Shown: positions 8,090 to 16,436, counted from the first letter of the stretch. The stretch: 64,000 nucleotides of DNA from Pelolinea submarina (GCF_003966975.1 NZ_AP018437.1:682001-746000), one strand, 5' to 3'. Translations and numbers: made by a program. Notes: a model not told the origin generated them from the sequence alone.

Positions 8090-9982
8090 ATGTGCGGAAT
8101 TTGCGGCATCTATAATATTGATAAAGGCCACAAGGTGGAAGAGAGCACGCTGCACCGCATGGCGGACAGCATCGGACACCGCGGGCCGGATGATCGCGGA
8201 TTCTACACAGATGAAAACCTGGGCATTTCCAACCTGCGCCTGAGCATCATTGACTTGTCGCAGGCCGGTCACCAGCCCATGCGGGAAGAATCCGGGCGCT
8301 ACTGGATTGTCTATAACGGCGAGATTTACAACTACGTCGAGCTGCGCCAGCAATTGGCCGGCAAGGGCGTGCAGTTCTTCTCCAATTCCGATACCGAAGT
8401 CATTCTGCGCCTGTTTATGCTGGAAGGGCCGGACGCGGTCAAGCGCTTGAACGGCATGTTCGCGTTTGTTATCTGGGACAGCCAGGAACGCAAGCTGTTC
8501 GCTGCGCGCGACCGGCTGGGCATCAAACCATTCTACTATTACAAAGACGCCGAACAATTCGTGTTCGGCTCCGAGATCAAAGCCATCCTCGCCTCCGGGC
8601 AGGTGGGGCGCGCCGTGGACCCGCAGGGCATGGCCGACTACCTGACTTTCCAGTTCTGCCTGGCCGACAAGACTCTGTTCAATAACGTGCGCAAGCTGGA
8701 GCCGGGCTGCTGGCTGGAGCTGAGCGCCGGCGGCGAACTGAATATCCAGAAGTATTGGAACCTGGACTTCACCGTCGACACCGATCACACAGCCGAGTAT
8801 TTTGAATACCAACTGACCCGTTTGCTGGAAGACGCGGTGCGCATCCAACTGCGCGCGGACGTGCCGGTGGGCACGCACCTGAGCGGCGGGCTGGATTCCT
8901 CCACCGTTACCTGCCTGGCAGCCTCGCTGCTGGACAACCCCATTCATACCTTCTCAGGCGGCTTCAAGGAAAGCCCGCGTTATGACGAGACCGCTTACGC
9001 GCGCTTGGCGGCTGAGAAAGCCGGCAGCATCCATCACGAGATCTTTCCCACGGAGCACGACTTCGTCGAGCTGCTGCCCAAGCTGGTGTACGCCATGGAC
9101 GAACCGGCCGCCGGGCCGGGCATCTTCCCGCAGTTGATGGTTTCGCAGCTGGCCAAGCAGAACGTGAAGGTTGTGCTGGGCGGCCAGGGCGGCGATGAGG
9201 TCTTCGGCGGGTACACGCGTTACTTGGTGGCTTATTTGGAAGAGTGCATTCGCGGCGGCATCCAGGGCACGCAGGAAGACGCCAAGTACGTGGTCAGCTT
9301 CGACACGATTTTACCCAACCTGACCCAGTTGAAGGGCTACGAGCCCATGCTGCGCTATTTCTGGAGCGATGGGCTGTTCGATTCGCAGGCCGCGCGTTAT
9401 TACCGCCTGGTGGATCGCGGTATGGAAATGAAGAGCCTGCTGAGCGGAGATTTAGCCGCACCAACTAACGGATACAGCACCTTCGAGGCTTTCAGCGACA
9501 TCTTCAACTCAGGCGGCTCGAAGTCCTATATCAACAAGATGACGCGCTTCGACCTGTTGACAATGCTGCCGGCGTTGCTGCATGTGGAAGACCGCACCAG
9601 CATGATGGTTTCACTGGAGTCGCGTGTGCCGCTGCTGGACCACCGCATCGTGGAATTGGCGGCCAGCATGCCGCCGGCCATCAAGTTCGAAGGCGGGCGC
9701 TCCAAGCATATTTTCCGCAAGGTGGTAGGGCAGCTGCTGCCGCAGGCCATTGTGGAACGCACCGACAAGATGGGCTTCCCCGTGCCGCTGTCTGAGTGGT
9801 ACCAGCGCGAACCCGTGCGCGGTTTCGTGCGCGACACGCTGCTGAGCGAACGCGCGCGCCAGCGCGGCTGGTTCAACCTGGATCAGGTAGCCCCGCTGCT
9901 GGATTCCGAACGGGCTTTCGGCCGCAGCGTGTGGGGCCTGCTGTGCCTGGAACTGTGGGCGCAGGCTTACCTGGACAATTAG
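8090..9982 (+). CDS. asnB: Asparagine synthase (glutamine-hydrolysing) family amidotransferase
   Basis: 630 residues. After Met the protein starts CGICGIYN, so Cys2 is the glutaminase nucleophile. The class II glutamine amidotransferase domain covers about residues 1-210. The ATP pyrophosphatase motif SGGLDSS lies near residue 264. Family enzymes make asparagine, but copies inside polysaccharide clusters often amidate uronic acids. Here the operon makes a diacetamido-uronic acid, so a uronamide product is a reasonable guess, not shown. GAGG lies just before the ATG. The GC-rich codon use matches the preceding genes. Confidence 0.9.
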   Translation: MCGICGIYNIDKGHKVEESTLHRMADSIGHRGPDDRGFYTDENLGISNLRLSIIDLSQAGHQPMREESGRYWIVYNGEIYNYVELRQQLAGKGVQFFSNSDTEVILRLFMLEGPDAVKRLNGMFAFVIWDSQERKLFAARDRLGIKPFYYYKDAEQFVFGSEIKAILASGQVGRAVDPQGMADYLTFQFCLADKTLFNNVRKLEPGCWLELSAGGELNIQKYWNLDFTVDTDHTAEYFEYQLTRLLEDAVRIQLRADVPVGTHLSGGLDSSTVTCLAASLLDNPIHTFSGGFKESPRYDETAYARLAAEKAGSIHHEIFPTEHDFVELLPKLVYAMDEPAAGPGIFPQLMVSQLAKQNVKVVLGGQGGDEVFGGYTRYLVAYLEECIRGGIQGTQEDAKYVVSFDTILPNLTQLKGYEPMLRYFWSDGLFDSQAARYYRLVDRGMEMKSLLSGDLAAPTNGYSTFEAFSDIFNSGGSKSYINKMTRFDLLTMLPALLHVEDRTSMMVSLESRVPLLDHRIVELAASMPPAIKFEGGRSKHIFRKVVGQLLPQAIVERTDKMGFPVPLSEWYQREPVRGFVRDTLLSERARQRGWFNLDQVAPLLDSERAFGRSVWGLLCLELWAQAYLDN

Positions 9983-9983
9983 A

Positions 9984-10340
9984 CTAACTTTCCCCCGTAT
10001 ACAACTGATCGGTTTTGGCGGCCATGATGAAGTCGTTTTCGTGCAGGCCGTGGATCTTGTGTGTCCACCAGGTGACCGTGACGCGGCCCCATTCGGTCAG
10101 CAGGGCAGGGTGATGCCCGGCCTGCTCGGCCGCCTGCCCGACGGCGTTGGTGAAGGCCAGCGCAGAGAGAAAATCCTTGAATTTGAACGCGCGCCGCAGC
10201 GTTTTTGCCTGCCCGTTCTCCGCTGCTTCTATCACCTGCCAATCCGGCACGTTTTTCAGCAGATCGGTTATTTCCGCATCTGTCAGGGACGGGTCGCCCG
10301 CCTGGCAGACACTGCATTTCAGTTCAGCTAGCATGGCCAT
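9984..10340 (-). CDS. phhB: 4a-hydroxytetrahydrobiopterin dehydratase (pterin carbinolamine dehydratase)
   Basis: 118 residues. The family core is clear: FKFKDFLSALAF in the middle, then GHHPALLTEWGRVTVTWWTHK, where the paired histidines and the later histidine form the active site, and HENDFIMA at the end. It dehydrates the 4a-carbinolamine of pterins in the cytoplasm. The N-terminus has two cysteines (CSVCQAG), seen in many bacterial copies. GGAGGT precedes ATG 10340. It faces the end of asnB with only one base between the genes. No phenylalanine hydroxylase is nearby, so its physiological partner is not clear. Confidence 0.9.
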   Translation of the reverse strand: MAMLAELKCSVCQAGDPSLTDAEITDLLKNVPDWQVIEAAENGQAKTLRRAFKFKDFLSALAFTNAVGQAAEQAGHHPALLTEWGRVTVTWWTHKIHGLHENDFIMAAKTDQLYTGES

Positions 10341-10434
10341 AACACCTCCGTGTGGTTATTCCTATTATCCGCCGGGATTTTGGATAGAAAGTATCAGAAT
10401 TAGATAAGAAAAAGGGGCAAAAGGGATGGGGTGC

Positions 10435-10463
10435 TTGACATGACCCTGCCGGCATGGTAATAT
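10435..10463 (+). promoter_or_regulatory. Promoter of the initiator tRNA gene
   Basis: TTGACA at 10435-10440, a 17-base spacer and TAATAT at 10458-10463. The expected transcription start is a few bases before the tRNA at 10476. Confidence 0.75.
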
Positions 10464-10475
10464 TGTCATTCGCGT

Positions 10476-10547
<72 letters not shown>

Positions 10548-10558
10548 CCTTTTTTGAG

Positions 10559-10592
10559 AAATGTCCCTGAGTTAGTTGCGGGGGCATTTTTT
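10559..10592 (+). terminator. Terminator after tRNA-Met
   Basis: AATGTCCC pairs with GGGGCATT across a short loop, one G.T pair, and is followed by six T. Confidence 0.7.
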
Positions 10593-10603
10593 GTTTAACG
10601 ACC

Positions 10604-10660
10604 AGAAGGTCGTTGGTTTCCTTGCCTGCGGCAAGGACAGGCGAGTCCAACCCCCGCTAC
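10604..10660 (+). repeat. Decayed copy of the tRNA-Met 3' half, first
   Basis: Repeats the tRNA segment GAAGGTCGTTGGTT and then, after a 24-base hairpin insertion in the T loop (CCTTGCC-TGC-GGCAAGG), TCCAACCCCCGCTAC. It can no longer fold as a tRNA. Such 3' tRNA copies are usual remnants of element integration at tRNA genes. Confidence 0.75.
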
Positions 10661-10669
10661 TATTCATCT

Positions 10670-10697
10670 GAAGGAACCACCTGAGAAGGTGGTTTTT
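10670..10697 (+). terminator. Terminator-like hairpin, GAGA loop
   Basis: AACCACCT-GAGA-AGGTGGTT followed by a T run. The same hairpin, longer, recurs at 10991-11028 after the second tRNA remnant, so tail and terminator were copied together. Confidence 0.75.
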
Positions 10698-10904
10698 TTC
10701 GTTTAACGAGTTGACATAACTTGACAAAAGTTGACAGTTTTACGAAACGAATAAAGATTCGTATAAAGGGAACGAATCCCTGACGATAATTTACTAAAGT
10801 AATTGGGCGTATATCATCCCTGAATTCCAGTAATAAAAATTTGAGGCTGTCATAGATTTTGAAATGGATTTTTATATAATCACTGGAAAAAGGTTTTTGC
10901 TTAA

Positions 10905-10986
10905 CGACCAGAAGATTGTCTGCTTTCTGACCTGCGGCAAGAATGGGCGAATACCCTAAAGGGTACAAGTGTCCAACCCCCACTAC
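10905..10986 (+). repeat. Decayed copy of the tRNA-Met 3' half, second
   Basis: More diverged than the first. AACGACCAGAAG matches the sequence before the first remnant, then a longer insertion with CCTGCGGCAAGA, then GTCCAACCCCCACTACC. It lies on the boundary to the AT-rich defence genes. Confidence 0.65.
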
Positions 10987-10990
10987 CTTT

Positions 10991-11028
10991 TATATAAGGA
11001 ACCACCTGAGAAGGTGGTTCCTTATATA
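10991..11028. terminator. Perfect 17-bp hairpin with GAGA tetraloop
   Basis: Arms 10991-11007 and 11012-11028 are perfectly complementary, ending in ATATA on both sides. It lies just downstream of the minus-strand CBASS operon, whose last gene ends at 11077, and can end transcription in either direction. Confidence 0.75.
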
Positions 11029-11076
11029 AATATTTTCTCGCAGAGAAGGGGATTATTTTAATTTTGTTTTATTTTC

Positions 11077-11745
11077 TTAGCGGGGCGAAAATTTATGGCT
11101 TTTATTACCATTATTAATTAAATCATATTCAGCCTTTATGATTTCTCGAGGAACACCAGAAATCAATCCATTTAATAATATTCCATGACATTTTCTAAGC
11201 TTTTTCTTACTACCACATGGACATCTAATTTGACCGTTGAGATGACTATTTATGCACAAGCCAAGCAACTGTAAAATTCTTTTCCTATCTTTGATTCCAA
11301 AAAGTTCTTGATAATACTCAAGAAGCCCAGTTGTACCATGTGATAGTTCTCCAAAAATTAGATATCCGAATTTTTCCTTATAACTAAAATTATATAGATA
11401 AGGAATCAAGCAATTATTAATAAATCCGAGTAATGTAGGCTCTTCGTTAAATTTTTGAATGACTCTACCTGGTTCACCAAGACATAAACCCTCTGTTGAG
11501 TGGTGAAAATCCATTGGAATTCTACCGCCAATTTCTCGTGCAAATGGAATATGAAGGGGATTGGTTATAGGAATCAATATTTCAATTTGATATTTATCTT
11601 TTATTGATATACCTTGATATTTTGCTGTGAAATCTAATAAACCAGATATAACCCAAAAATCTGAGATATTAATTGGTGGATATAAACCAGGGTATATTTC
11701 TTTTATCTCATTATATTGATCTCTTAAAAAAAATGGCAGATTCAT
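11077..11745 (-). CDS. E2-like (UBC-fold) CBASS accessory protein with C-terminal SEC-C zinc motif
   Basis: 222 residues. The N-terminal part has the layout of prokaryotic E2 proteins: a strand region VISGLLDF, then YQIEILIPI and a proline segment, then GRIPMDFHHSTEGLCLG, with H81 and the candidate catalytic cysteine C88. The C-terminal part has a SEC-C motif, C175-P-C177-G-S and C186-H187, which binds zinc in other proteins. Its ATG shares one base with the stop of the CD-NTase (TAATG), so an in-frame TTG start at 11766 is unlikely. In type II-short CBASS an E2 without an E1 partner acts on the CD-NTase; that role is inferred here. Confidence 0.75.
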   Translation of the reverse strand: MNLPFFLRDQYNEIKEIYPGLYPPINISDFWVISGLLDFTAKYQGISIKDKYQIEILIPITNPLHIPFAREIGGRIPMDFHHSTEGLCLGEPGRVIQKFNEEPTLLGFINNCLIPYLYNFSYKEKFGYLIFGELSHGTTGLLEYYQELFGIKDRKRILQLLGLCINSHLNGQIRCPCGSKKKLRKCHGILLNGLISGVPREIIKAEYDLINNGNKSHKFSPR

Positions 11746-12935
11746 TAATATAACTCTTCTCCCCAAGGTTTCATCGGGTCTTGAATTTCCACGGTTGGAT
11801 GGCTTGAAATAATACCTATTTGTCCTTTTTGGTTGTGTTCCTTATGAGATGATTTGAATTCATCTATTACATTTTCTGATACATTTTCGCCAAACATGAG
11901 AATGAGTTTTTCTTTTGCTTCATCTAAATCCTCGCAATTCAGTAAATCGCCTATTTCGGTCTTAAATTGTTGGTGCCAATTTTTAAACGCAGGAAGTTTT
12001 TGCGGATCTTCCTGCCATCTATCTGCAAAATTTTCTCGAGGATCAGTGGGATTTGAAACCCAAGAAACACCATTCCTATTAATAATATAATTTGGCATTT
12101 TATCTGTAATGCTTACTAGTGCTTTAAGAAGATCGGCTTCGTTATTGTATGCATTTGCAGCCAAAGTAGTAATGATTATTGATGCTGGCTTAATTTCTAG
12201 TTCTTCGGCAAATTGAATATCTCTATGCCGCTTAAGTAATTGTATGCATCTTTGTAAAGGAGTTTTAATTGTATATTCAGGAACTTCCCCCAAGCTACTT
12301 TTACGTTCTGTTGCAATAATTCTTCTCAGATTTTCAAATTGGATTAGCATCCGATTACGAAACCATGCTGAATACCCCTTAGGATTACTCAGTGGCCATT
12401 GAAGATTAATTCTTGAATAATTTGATAATGTCTTATCAGTGATAGAAATGCTTGTTTTTGCTAAGCTCTCCGGAACATTCATTGATAATAAGAGTGGAAT
12501 TACATCTTCACCTGGAATTGCTGGTAATATGTCCATGTGAAATCTAGCACTATCTGCATATTGGAGAGTCCAACATCGACGCCCTTCTTTATCTAATAAA
12601 TTTTTATATATACCATGGTCTTTTAGCCTTTTACCAACAGAGTTTTTCAATGCTTCTTGAGTTATTTCATCCTTTGAAAGCATTACCTCAAAGACTATGT
12701 CTAAATCGTAATCATCTGTATCTGTGAGCGGTTTAACAATTGTGCCGAATTGGAATGACCCTTGAGGATATATTGTAGGGGATAATATTGCGAACGGCGA
12801 ATTATCCCCTGATAACCACTCGCCAACAGCTTTATATTTCTGCTCAGCAGCTATATATAAAGAATCTGATATATCCAATTTTTGTGTAATTCCAAGCAAC
12901 AAACCAGAAATATCATTTTGAGATAATCTAATCAT
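11745..12935 (-). CDS. CD-NTase (CBASS cyclic oligonucleotide synthase)
   Basis: 396 residues. The nucleotidyltransferase signature is complete: GS at residues 59-60 in YPQGSFQFGT, the acidic pair D77 and D79 in DDYDLDIV, and a third acid D135 in FHMDILPAIP. The rest is the helical OAS-like half. On phage infection such enzymes make a cyclic di- or trinucleotide that activates the effector, here the SAVED protein encoded just upstream. ATG 12935 lies one base after the stop of that gene and has GGAG upstream; a TTG at 12950 is in frame but less likely. The C-terminus ends Glu-Leu-Tyr, without the terminal glycine used for conjugation in studied type II systems. Product not predictable. Confidence 0.9.
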   Translation of the reverse strand: MIRLSQNDISGLLLGITQKLDISDSLYIAAEQKYKAVGEWLSGDNSPFAILSPTIYPQGSFQFGTIVKPLTDTDDYDLDIVFEVMLSKDEITQEALKNSVGKRLKDHGIYKNLLDKEGRRCWTLQYADSARFHMDILPAIPGEDVIPLLLSMNVPESLAKTSISITDKTLSNYSRINLQWPLSNPKGYSAWFRNRMLIQFENLRRIIATERKSSLGEVPEYTIKTPLQRCIQLLKRHRDIQFAEELEIKPASIIITTLAANAYNNEADLLKALVSITDKMPNYIINRNGVSWVSNPTDPRENFADRWQEDPQKLPAFKNWHQQFKTEIGDLLNCEDLDEAKEKLILMFGENVSENVIDEFKSSHKEHNQKGQIGIISSHPTVEIQDPMKPWGEELY

Positions 12936-12936
12936 T

Positions 12937-14070
12937 TTATTTTTCTCCAATCGTAATTGTCTTTATGAATCCTTCTTTTTTTGCGTTTTGATCATAGATA
13001 ATCATTGGTAGATCAGATTTAGGTTGCCAAACTCTTCCGATTTCTACAGCAATTGAAATAGGAACAGCAGGAAATAAGTGAATTACAACATCGTTACCAT
13101 GCTTTGCCTTTATTTGGTTAAATAATTCACGTAATTTTTGACGAAAAAGTTTTAATTGTTCTTTACTTTTTAAAAAATCATTGTTTGGCGATGAAATTGT
13201 CATTTGCCATTCAGAGTAATCACTATTTCCAATACATTTTTCTATGCGATTAGATTTAATAGTTGCACTTAGCGATAAGTTAAGAACAACATTTGAGAAA
13301 TTCGTCCTCGGTTCACTTATTTTGTAATTAAAGCCTTTGGGCCCATCTTGCCACTTCCAATTACTTGGCTCTCTATGTAATTGATAGACTTCTCCTGGGT
13401 AAATATCGGGAATCAGAGTGCCCAATTTTATTAGTAGAGGTTGGGGAGCAAATGCAAAGATTGAAAAGTGATTCCTTCCTAACGGATTAGATAAAATTGG
13501 TTCTACTAAATGCTTGAATCGTTGTTCAAGGTTTTGGCTCTCAATTTTCCAATAATCCTCGCTTGAATCATCTAGTTCAAGGTTCGAGAGACTCAAGTTG
13601 ATGGGTAGCTGCGAAGCTGGTAACCAATCTGGAAACATTGCCTGCAAAGCATCATGTAAATTAATGTTTGGTTGAAAAGCTCCAATTTTCGCGATGAAAA
13701 ATATTAATGTGCTTGATTTGTCCGGAATAATTCCTGTTGATTGTTCAATTCTAATTTCGTGAATTTGCTTCATTTCTCGTAATACATCATCAGGATAAAT
13801 GTCTGGATTTTCATCAACCATGTGATGGTGTCTAGGGCAAAGTAGCATTAAGTTTTCAATATCATCGCAATACTCTTGTGATAGTTTTGGGTGACCACGT
13901 GGCCCGAAAGGACTATCGCCAATTATGTGTGCTACTTGAGCAAAATTCATTTCAATTTGAGAAAGATTATCTTTCCATAACGGTTCATTGCAACCAGTCA
14001 ATTCACATCGACCTGCTGTTTTTGCCCAGAGTAAATATCGTGTTTTTTGTGGTATATCTGATTTTGACAT
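12937..14070 (-). CDS. cap5: HNH endonuclease-SAVED effector (Cap5)
   Basis: 377 residues from ATG 14070 (AAAGG upstream; an upstream in-frame start at 14124 adds a poor extension). Residues 10-90 are an HNH domain with zinc cysteines C22 and C27, the catalytic AHII at H48, and LLCPRHHHMVD (C78 to H83). From about residue 145 comes a SAVED domain, with FAFAPQPLLIKLGTLIP and, near the end, HLFPAVPISIAVEIGRVW. SAVED binds a cyclic nucleotide and the HNH domain then degrades DNA, killing the infected cell or stopping the phage. First gene of the three-gene operon. Confidence 0.92.
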   Translation of the reverse strand: MSKSDIPQKTRYLLWAKTAGRCELTGCNEPLWKDNLSQIEMNFAQVAHIIGDSPFGPRGHPKLSQEYCDDIENLMLLCPRHHHMVDENPDIYPDDVLREMKQIHEIRIEQSTGIIPDKSSTLIFFIAKIGAFQPNINLHDALQAMFPDWLPASQLPINLSLSNLELDDSSEDYWKIESQNLEQRFKHLVEPILSNPLGRNHFSIFAFAPQPLLIKLGTLIPDIYPGEVYQLHREPSNWKWQDGPKGFNYKISEPRTNFSNVVLNLSLSATIKSNRIEKCIGNSDYSEWQMTISSPNNDFLKSKEQLKLFRQKLRELFNQIKAKHGNDVVIHLFPAVPISIAVEIGRVWQPKSDLPMIIYDQNAKKEGFIKTITIGEK

Positions 14071-14112
14071 TATATGGCCTTTGAATATCGTTATAACAGA
14101 AAATAATATAAA

Positions 14113-14211
14113 TTCCGCAACCAACGGAAATTCTAAATGATGATAGAATTACTGTCAAGGCTAAAAAACTATATATTTCCGCAAATAAAGAAAAAACAAT
14201 TTGGACCGGAA
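14113..14211. promoter_or_regulatory. Divergent control region with TTCCG/CGGAA half-sites
   Basis: Between cap5 (start 14070) and the HTH gene (start 14249). TTCCG occurs at 14113 and 14177 and CGGAA at 14125 and 14207, forming two inverted pairs with spacings of 7 and 25 bases; both TTCCG copies continue as GCAA. These are candidate operators for the HTH protein. No footprint is known. Confidence 0.5.
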
Positions 14212-14248
14212 TATTGTTTAATACCTAAACACAGAATATGAGGTCTCA

Positions 14249-14641
14249 ATGGAGTTAGGTGAAAAACTAAAAAGAATTAGAAAAAACTTAAAAGATAAGA
14301 CATTGCAAGAGGTTTATGAGGGAACAAATATTTCAGTATCATTTTTGTCGGATATTGAAAGAGGGAAGACAAAACCATCGATTGATACATTGAGAAAACT
14401 GGCTGATTATTACGAGGTGAACTGGAGCGACTTATTGGATGTAAATGAAGAAGAAAAAAAGATCGATGATACTGATTTATATCCCCCTGGTTTAAAAGTG
14501 TTAATCAATGATCAACATGATCTGGATCCGAATGTAATAGAGGTAATGCTTGCTATGGAGCGTAGAGCAAAACGTAAACCAGAGACTAAAGAGGATTGGC
14601 GGGATTATTATTTTTCAATAAAATATTTAATGGGACTTTAA
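14249..14641 (+). CDS. capH: XRE-family HTH regulator, CapH-like
   Basis: 130 residues. The first 65 form a Cro/CI helix-turn-helix: LGEKLKRIRKNL, then TLQEVYEGTNISVSFLSDIERGKTKPS and TLRKLADYYEV. The C-terminal half is acidic, then basic, with no recognised domain. It is divergent from the CBASS operon and is followed two bases after its stop by an HExxH peptidase gene. This matches the CapH/CapP pair, in which the HTH protein represses CBASS genes and is cut by the peptidase after DNA damage. The role is inferred from arrangement and domain content. Confidence 0.8.
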   Translation: MELGEKLKRIRKNLKDKTLQEVYEGTNISVSFLSDIERGKTKPSIDTLRKLADYYEVNWSDLLDVNEEEKKIDDTDLYPPGLKVLINDQHDLDPNVIEVMLAMERRAKRKPETKEDWRDYYFSIKYLMGL

Positions 14642-14643
14642 CT

Positions 14644-15519
14644 ATGGAGATAAGCACATTTAGGGAGGCAAAAAGAAGACTTATTGATCAAATTACTTCA
14701 ATAAAAGAAGAATATAAATTACCTGATTTCCTTTTATATGGTGGTGAAAATGATTTATGTGCAAAGAATCTCGGGATAAAAGTGGAAGAGAAAAAAATGG
14801 ATTATGACTTTGCTGGTTACTTACCAGCGAATTCACAAAATCGCCCTCAACCGATTATTTGGATTGATCCAGCTGATTTAGATCTTGAACATAAAAATTT
14901 TACTTTCTTTCACGAAATATCTCACCATCTCATCCGTGAGGATGCTGAATTATATTCATTTCTCAACCAAATAGCTGACCGCAATCAAGATTTGCGAATG
15001 CTTGAAGACAGATTTGCTGATATAGGAGCAGCTGAATTTTTAATACCTTCAAGGGTTGTTTCAGAGTTTATTGCAGAAAAGGGATTCAGCATGTCTTTAT
15101 TACCTGAATTGGATATAATATTCCCTGCATCAAAACCAGCGATTACAATTCAATTAGCCCAATGTGCGGCCCACAAGTGTTTTATTATAATTTGCGCAAA
15201 CAATAGGAGTGATTCTATTAACTCCTCGACTCTAAGTAATGAAAACAATGTTCCTCGTCTTTATATACAATATTCATCCAAATCACCTAGCCAAGAAAAA
15301 TACTTTGTTGCGAAAAACACTCTCATCCCATTAGATCATGTTATTAATAAAGTTTATATCTCAAGAACAGATATTAAATCACGGGATAGAATCCCTTTCC
15401 GAACAAAAACAGAGTGGGTTACAGATTGTGACGCTATTTATTATGAAGGACGAGTTTTTGCTAGTTTTAATATAGAACAACCAAGCCAATCACGAGAATT
15501 ACAACCAAGTCTTTTTTAA
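14644..15519 (+). CDS. capP: ImmA/IrrE-family zinc metallopeptidase, CapP-like
   Basis: 291 residues from ATG 14644. The zinc motif HEISH is at residues 90-94, and LEDRFADIGAAEFLIPS downstream has the third ligand region of ImmA/IrrE enzymes. The C-terminal 120 residues form a less conserved sensory part. In phage and CBASS systems such peptidases cleave a partner repressor. Its partner would be the HTH protein encoded directly upstream. The gene is AT-rich like the CBASS operon and unlike the flanking core genes, in keeping with transfer as one block ending near 15520. Confidence 0.85.
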   Translation: MEISTFREAKRRLIDQITSIKEEYKLPDFLLYGGENDLCAKNLGIKVEEKKMDYDFAGYLPANSQNRPQPIIWIDPADLDLEHKNFTFFHEISHHLIREDAELYSFLNQIADRNQDLRMLEDRFADIGAAEFLIPSRVVSEFIAEKGFSMSLLPELDIIFPASKPAITIQLAQCAAHKCFIIICANNRSDSINSSTLSNENNVPRLYIQYSSKSPSQEKYFVAKNTLIPLDHVINKVYISRTDIKSRDRIPFRTKTEWVTDCDAIYYEGRVFASFNIEQPSQSRELQPSLF

Positions 15520-15621
15520 ACTCTTATCCCTAAAAATGAATAGCTTTTTAAAATATCATGGATAATGTGACTAATGAGCTAAATGTAGTCTTCAAAACTG
15601 GACGCCACGCGCGCTGGATAC

Positions 15622-15695
15622 CTGATCTGGAATTACCAGCGCATTGTGAAAGCGTAGGGTGGAATTCCACCTGTGCCCTCCGGGGCAATCCCGCC
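15622..15695 (+). repeat. Dispersed repeat, copy 1 of 2
   Basis: About 75 bases, from TGATCTGGAATTACC to GGGGCAATCCCGCC, matching 18453-18529 with few changes. Contains the partial palindrome GGTGGAATTCCACC. Confidence 0.75.
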
Positions 15696-16099
15696 AAGTG
15701 ATGGCGCGTTTCTAATGCGCCCTACGGCCCCATGCCACCCAACTCGCAGCCGCAATCCATTTGCGGCCTGCGAGTGGAGTATCTTCGCTCTTTGCCCTTG
15801 CAAAGAGCTACGACCTTGTCCCCTCCCCATTCCGGCTGCGCCGAAATAGGGAGGGGTTTAATTCGGACGAATTTCGAAATTATTCACATTTAAAAGCTAA
15901 TAAATTCCCTCCCTGTTTTTCGGAGTTCATCGCTCTTGCGATGAACGTAGATATACATTCCGGGTCAGCATCAAGCTGACACCGGAACGTGTAGATCGTC
16001 ACGGGGAGGGTTAGGGAGGGGCGGAATGCGATAATCCTTGCTTGTGATTTCCCGCTTTCCCATCCCTCAATCCAGTCCGATTCTATAAAAAACTATCTG
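15696..16099. other. Gene-free stretch made of hairpins
   Basis: No credible gene. Several strong stem-loops follow one another: 15742-15775 (ACTCGCAGCCGCAA with its complement, one bulge), 15788-15809 (GCTCTTTGC/GCAAAGAGC), 15925-15946 (GTTCATCGC/GCGATGAAC) and 15957-15986. Short open frames here are repeat-derived. Confidence 0.7.
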
Positions 16100-16325
16100 C
16101 TGACAACTTGACGTTGTCTCGGAACAAGCATCTCCGCTTATCGCACCAGCAAAACGTTCCTTGACACCCACCTCGCATGCCACTATCGACACACGGCTGC
16201 GAGCTGGGTATCTCCGCTTATTGCTCCTGCAATAAGCTCCTTGACACCCACCTCGCATGCCGCCATCGATACACGGCTGCGAGCTGGGTATCTCCGCTTA
16301 TTGCTCCTGCAATAAGCTCCGATAT
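16100..16325 (+). repeat. Modular hairpin repeat with two 80-bp tandem units
   Basis: Starts with GACAACTTGACGTTGTC and CATCTCCGCTTATCGC, then two 80-bp units at 16161-16240 and 16241-16320, nearly identical. Each unit has CTCGCATG...CTGCGAG and a terminal CTTATTGCTCCTGCAATAAG stem-loop. Same family as 19531, 26907 and 27120. Confidence 0.85.
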
Positions 16326-16388
16326 GAATTGGCAACTCTGCGCAAATCAGGCGCATTCACTTTTTCCTATATGCAAATTTATAATGAA

Positions 16389-16421
16389 GCCAACCTAACG
16401 GGGGTGTAGGTTGTATATTAA
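16389..16421 (+). promoter_or_regulatory. ECF-type promoter candidate
   Basis: GCCAACCT at 16389-16396 and GTATATTAA at 16413-16421, just before the sigma gene. The same pair of motifs stands upstream of the second ECF gene (26678-26648, minus). AACC resembles the ECF -35 core. Spacing differs by two bases between the two loci. Confidence 0.45.
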
Positions 16422-16436
16422 GTAGAGTGAGCGCTC

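Noticed and set aside
8069-8947. 292-codon minus-strand frame opposite asnB
   Set aside because: Antisense to the glutaminase and first part of the synthase domain; no motif, and it would start inside the synthase gene.
16161-16320. Possible CRISPR array (80-base repeats)
   Set aside because: The repeats are directly adjacent without unique spacers, contain several internal hairpins and occur only in pairs; no cas genes in the window.
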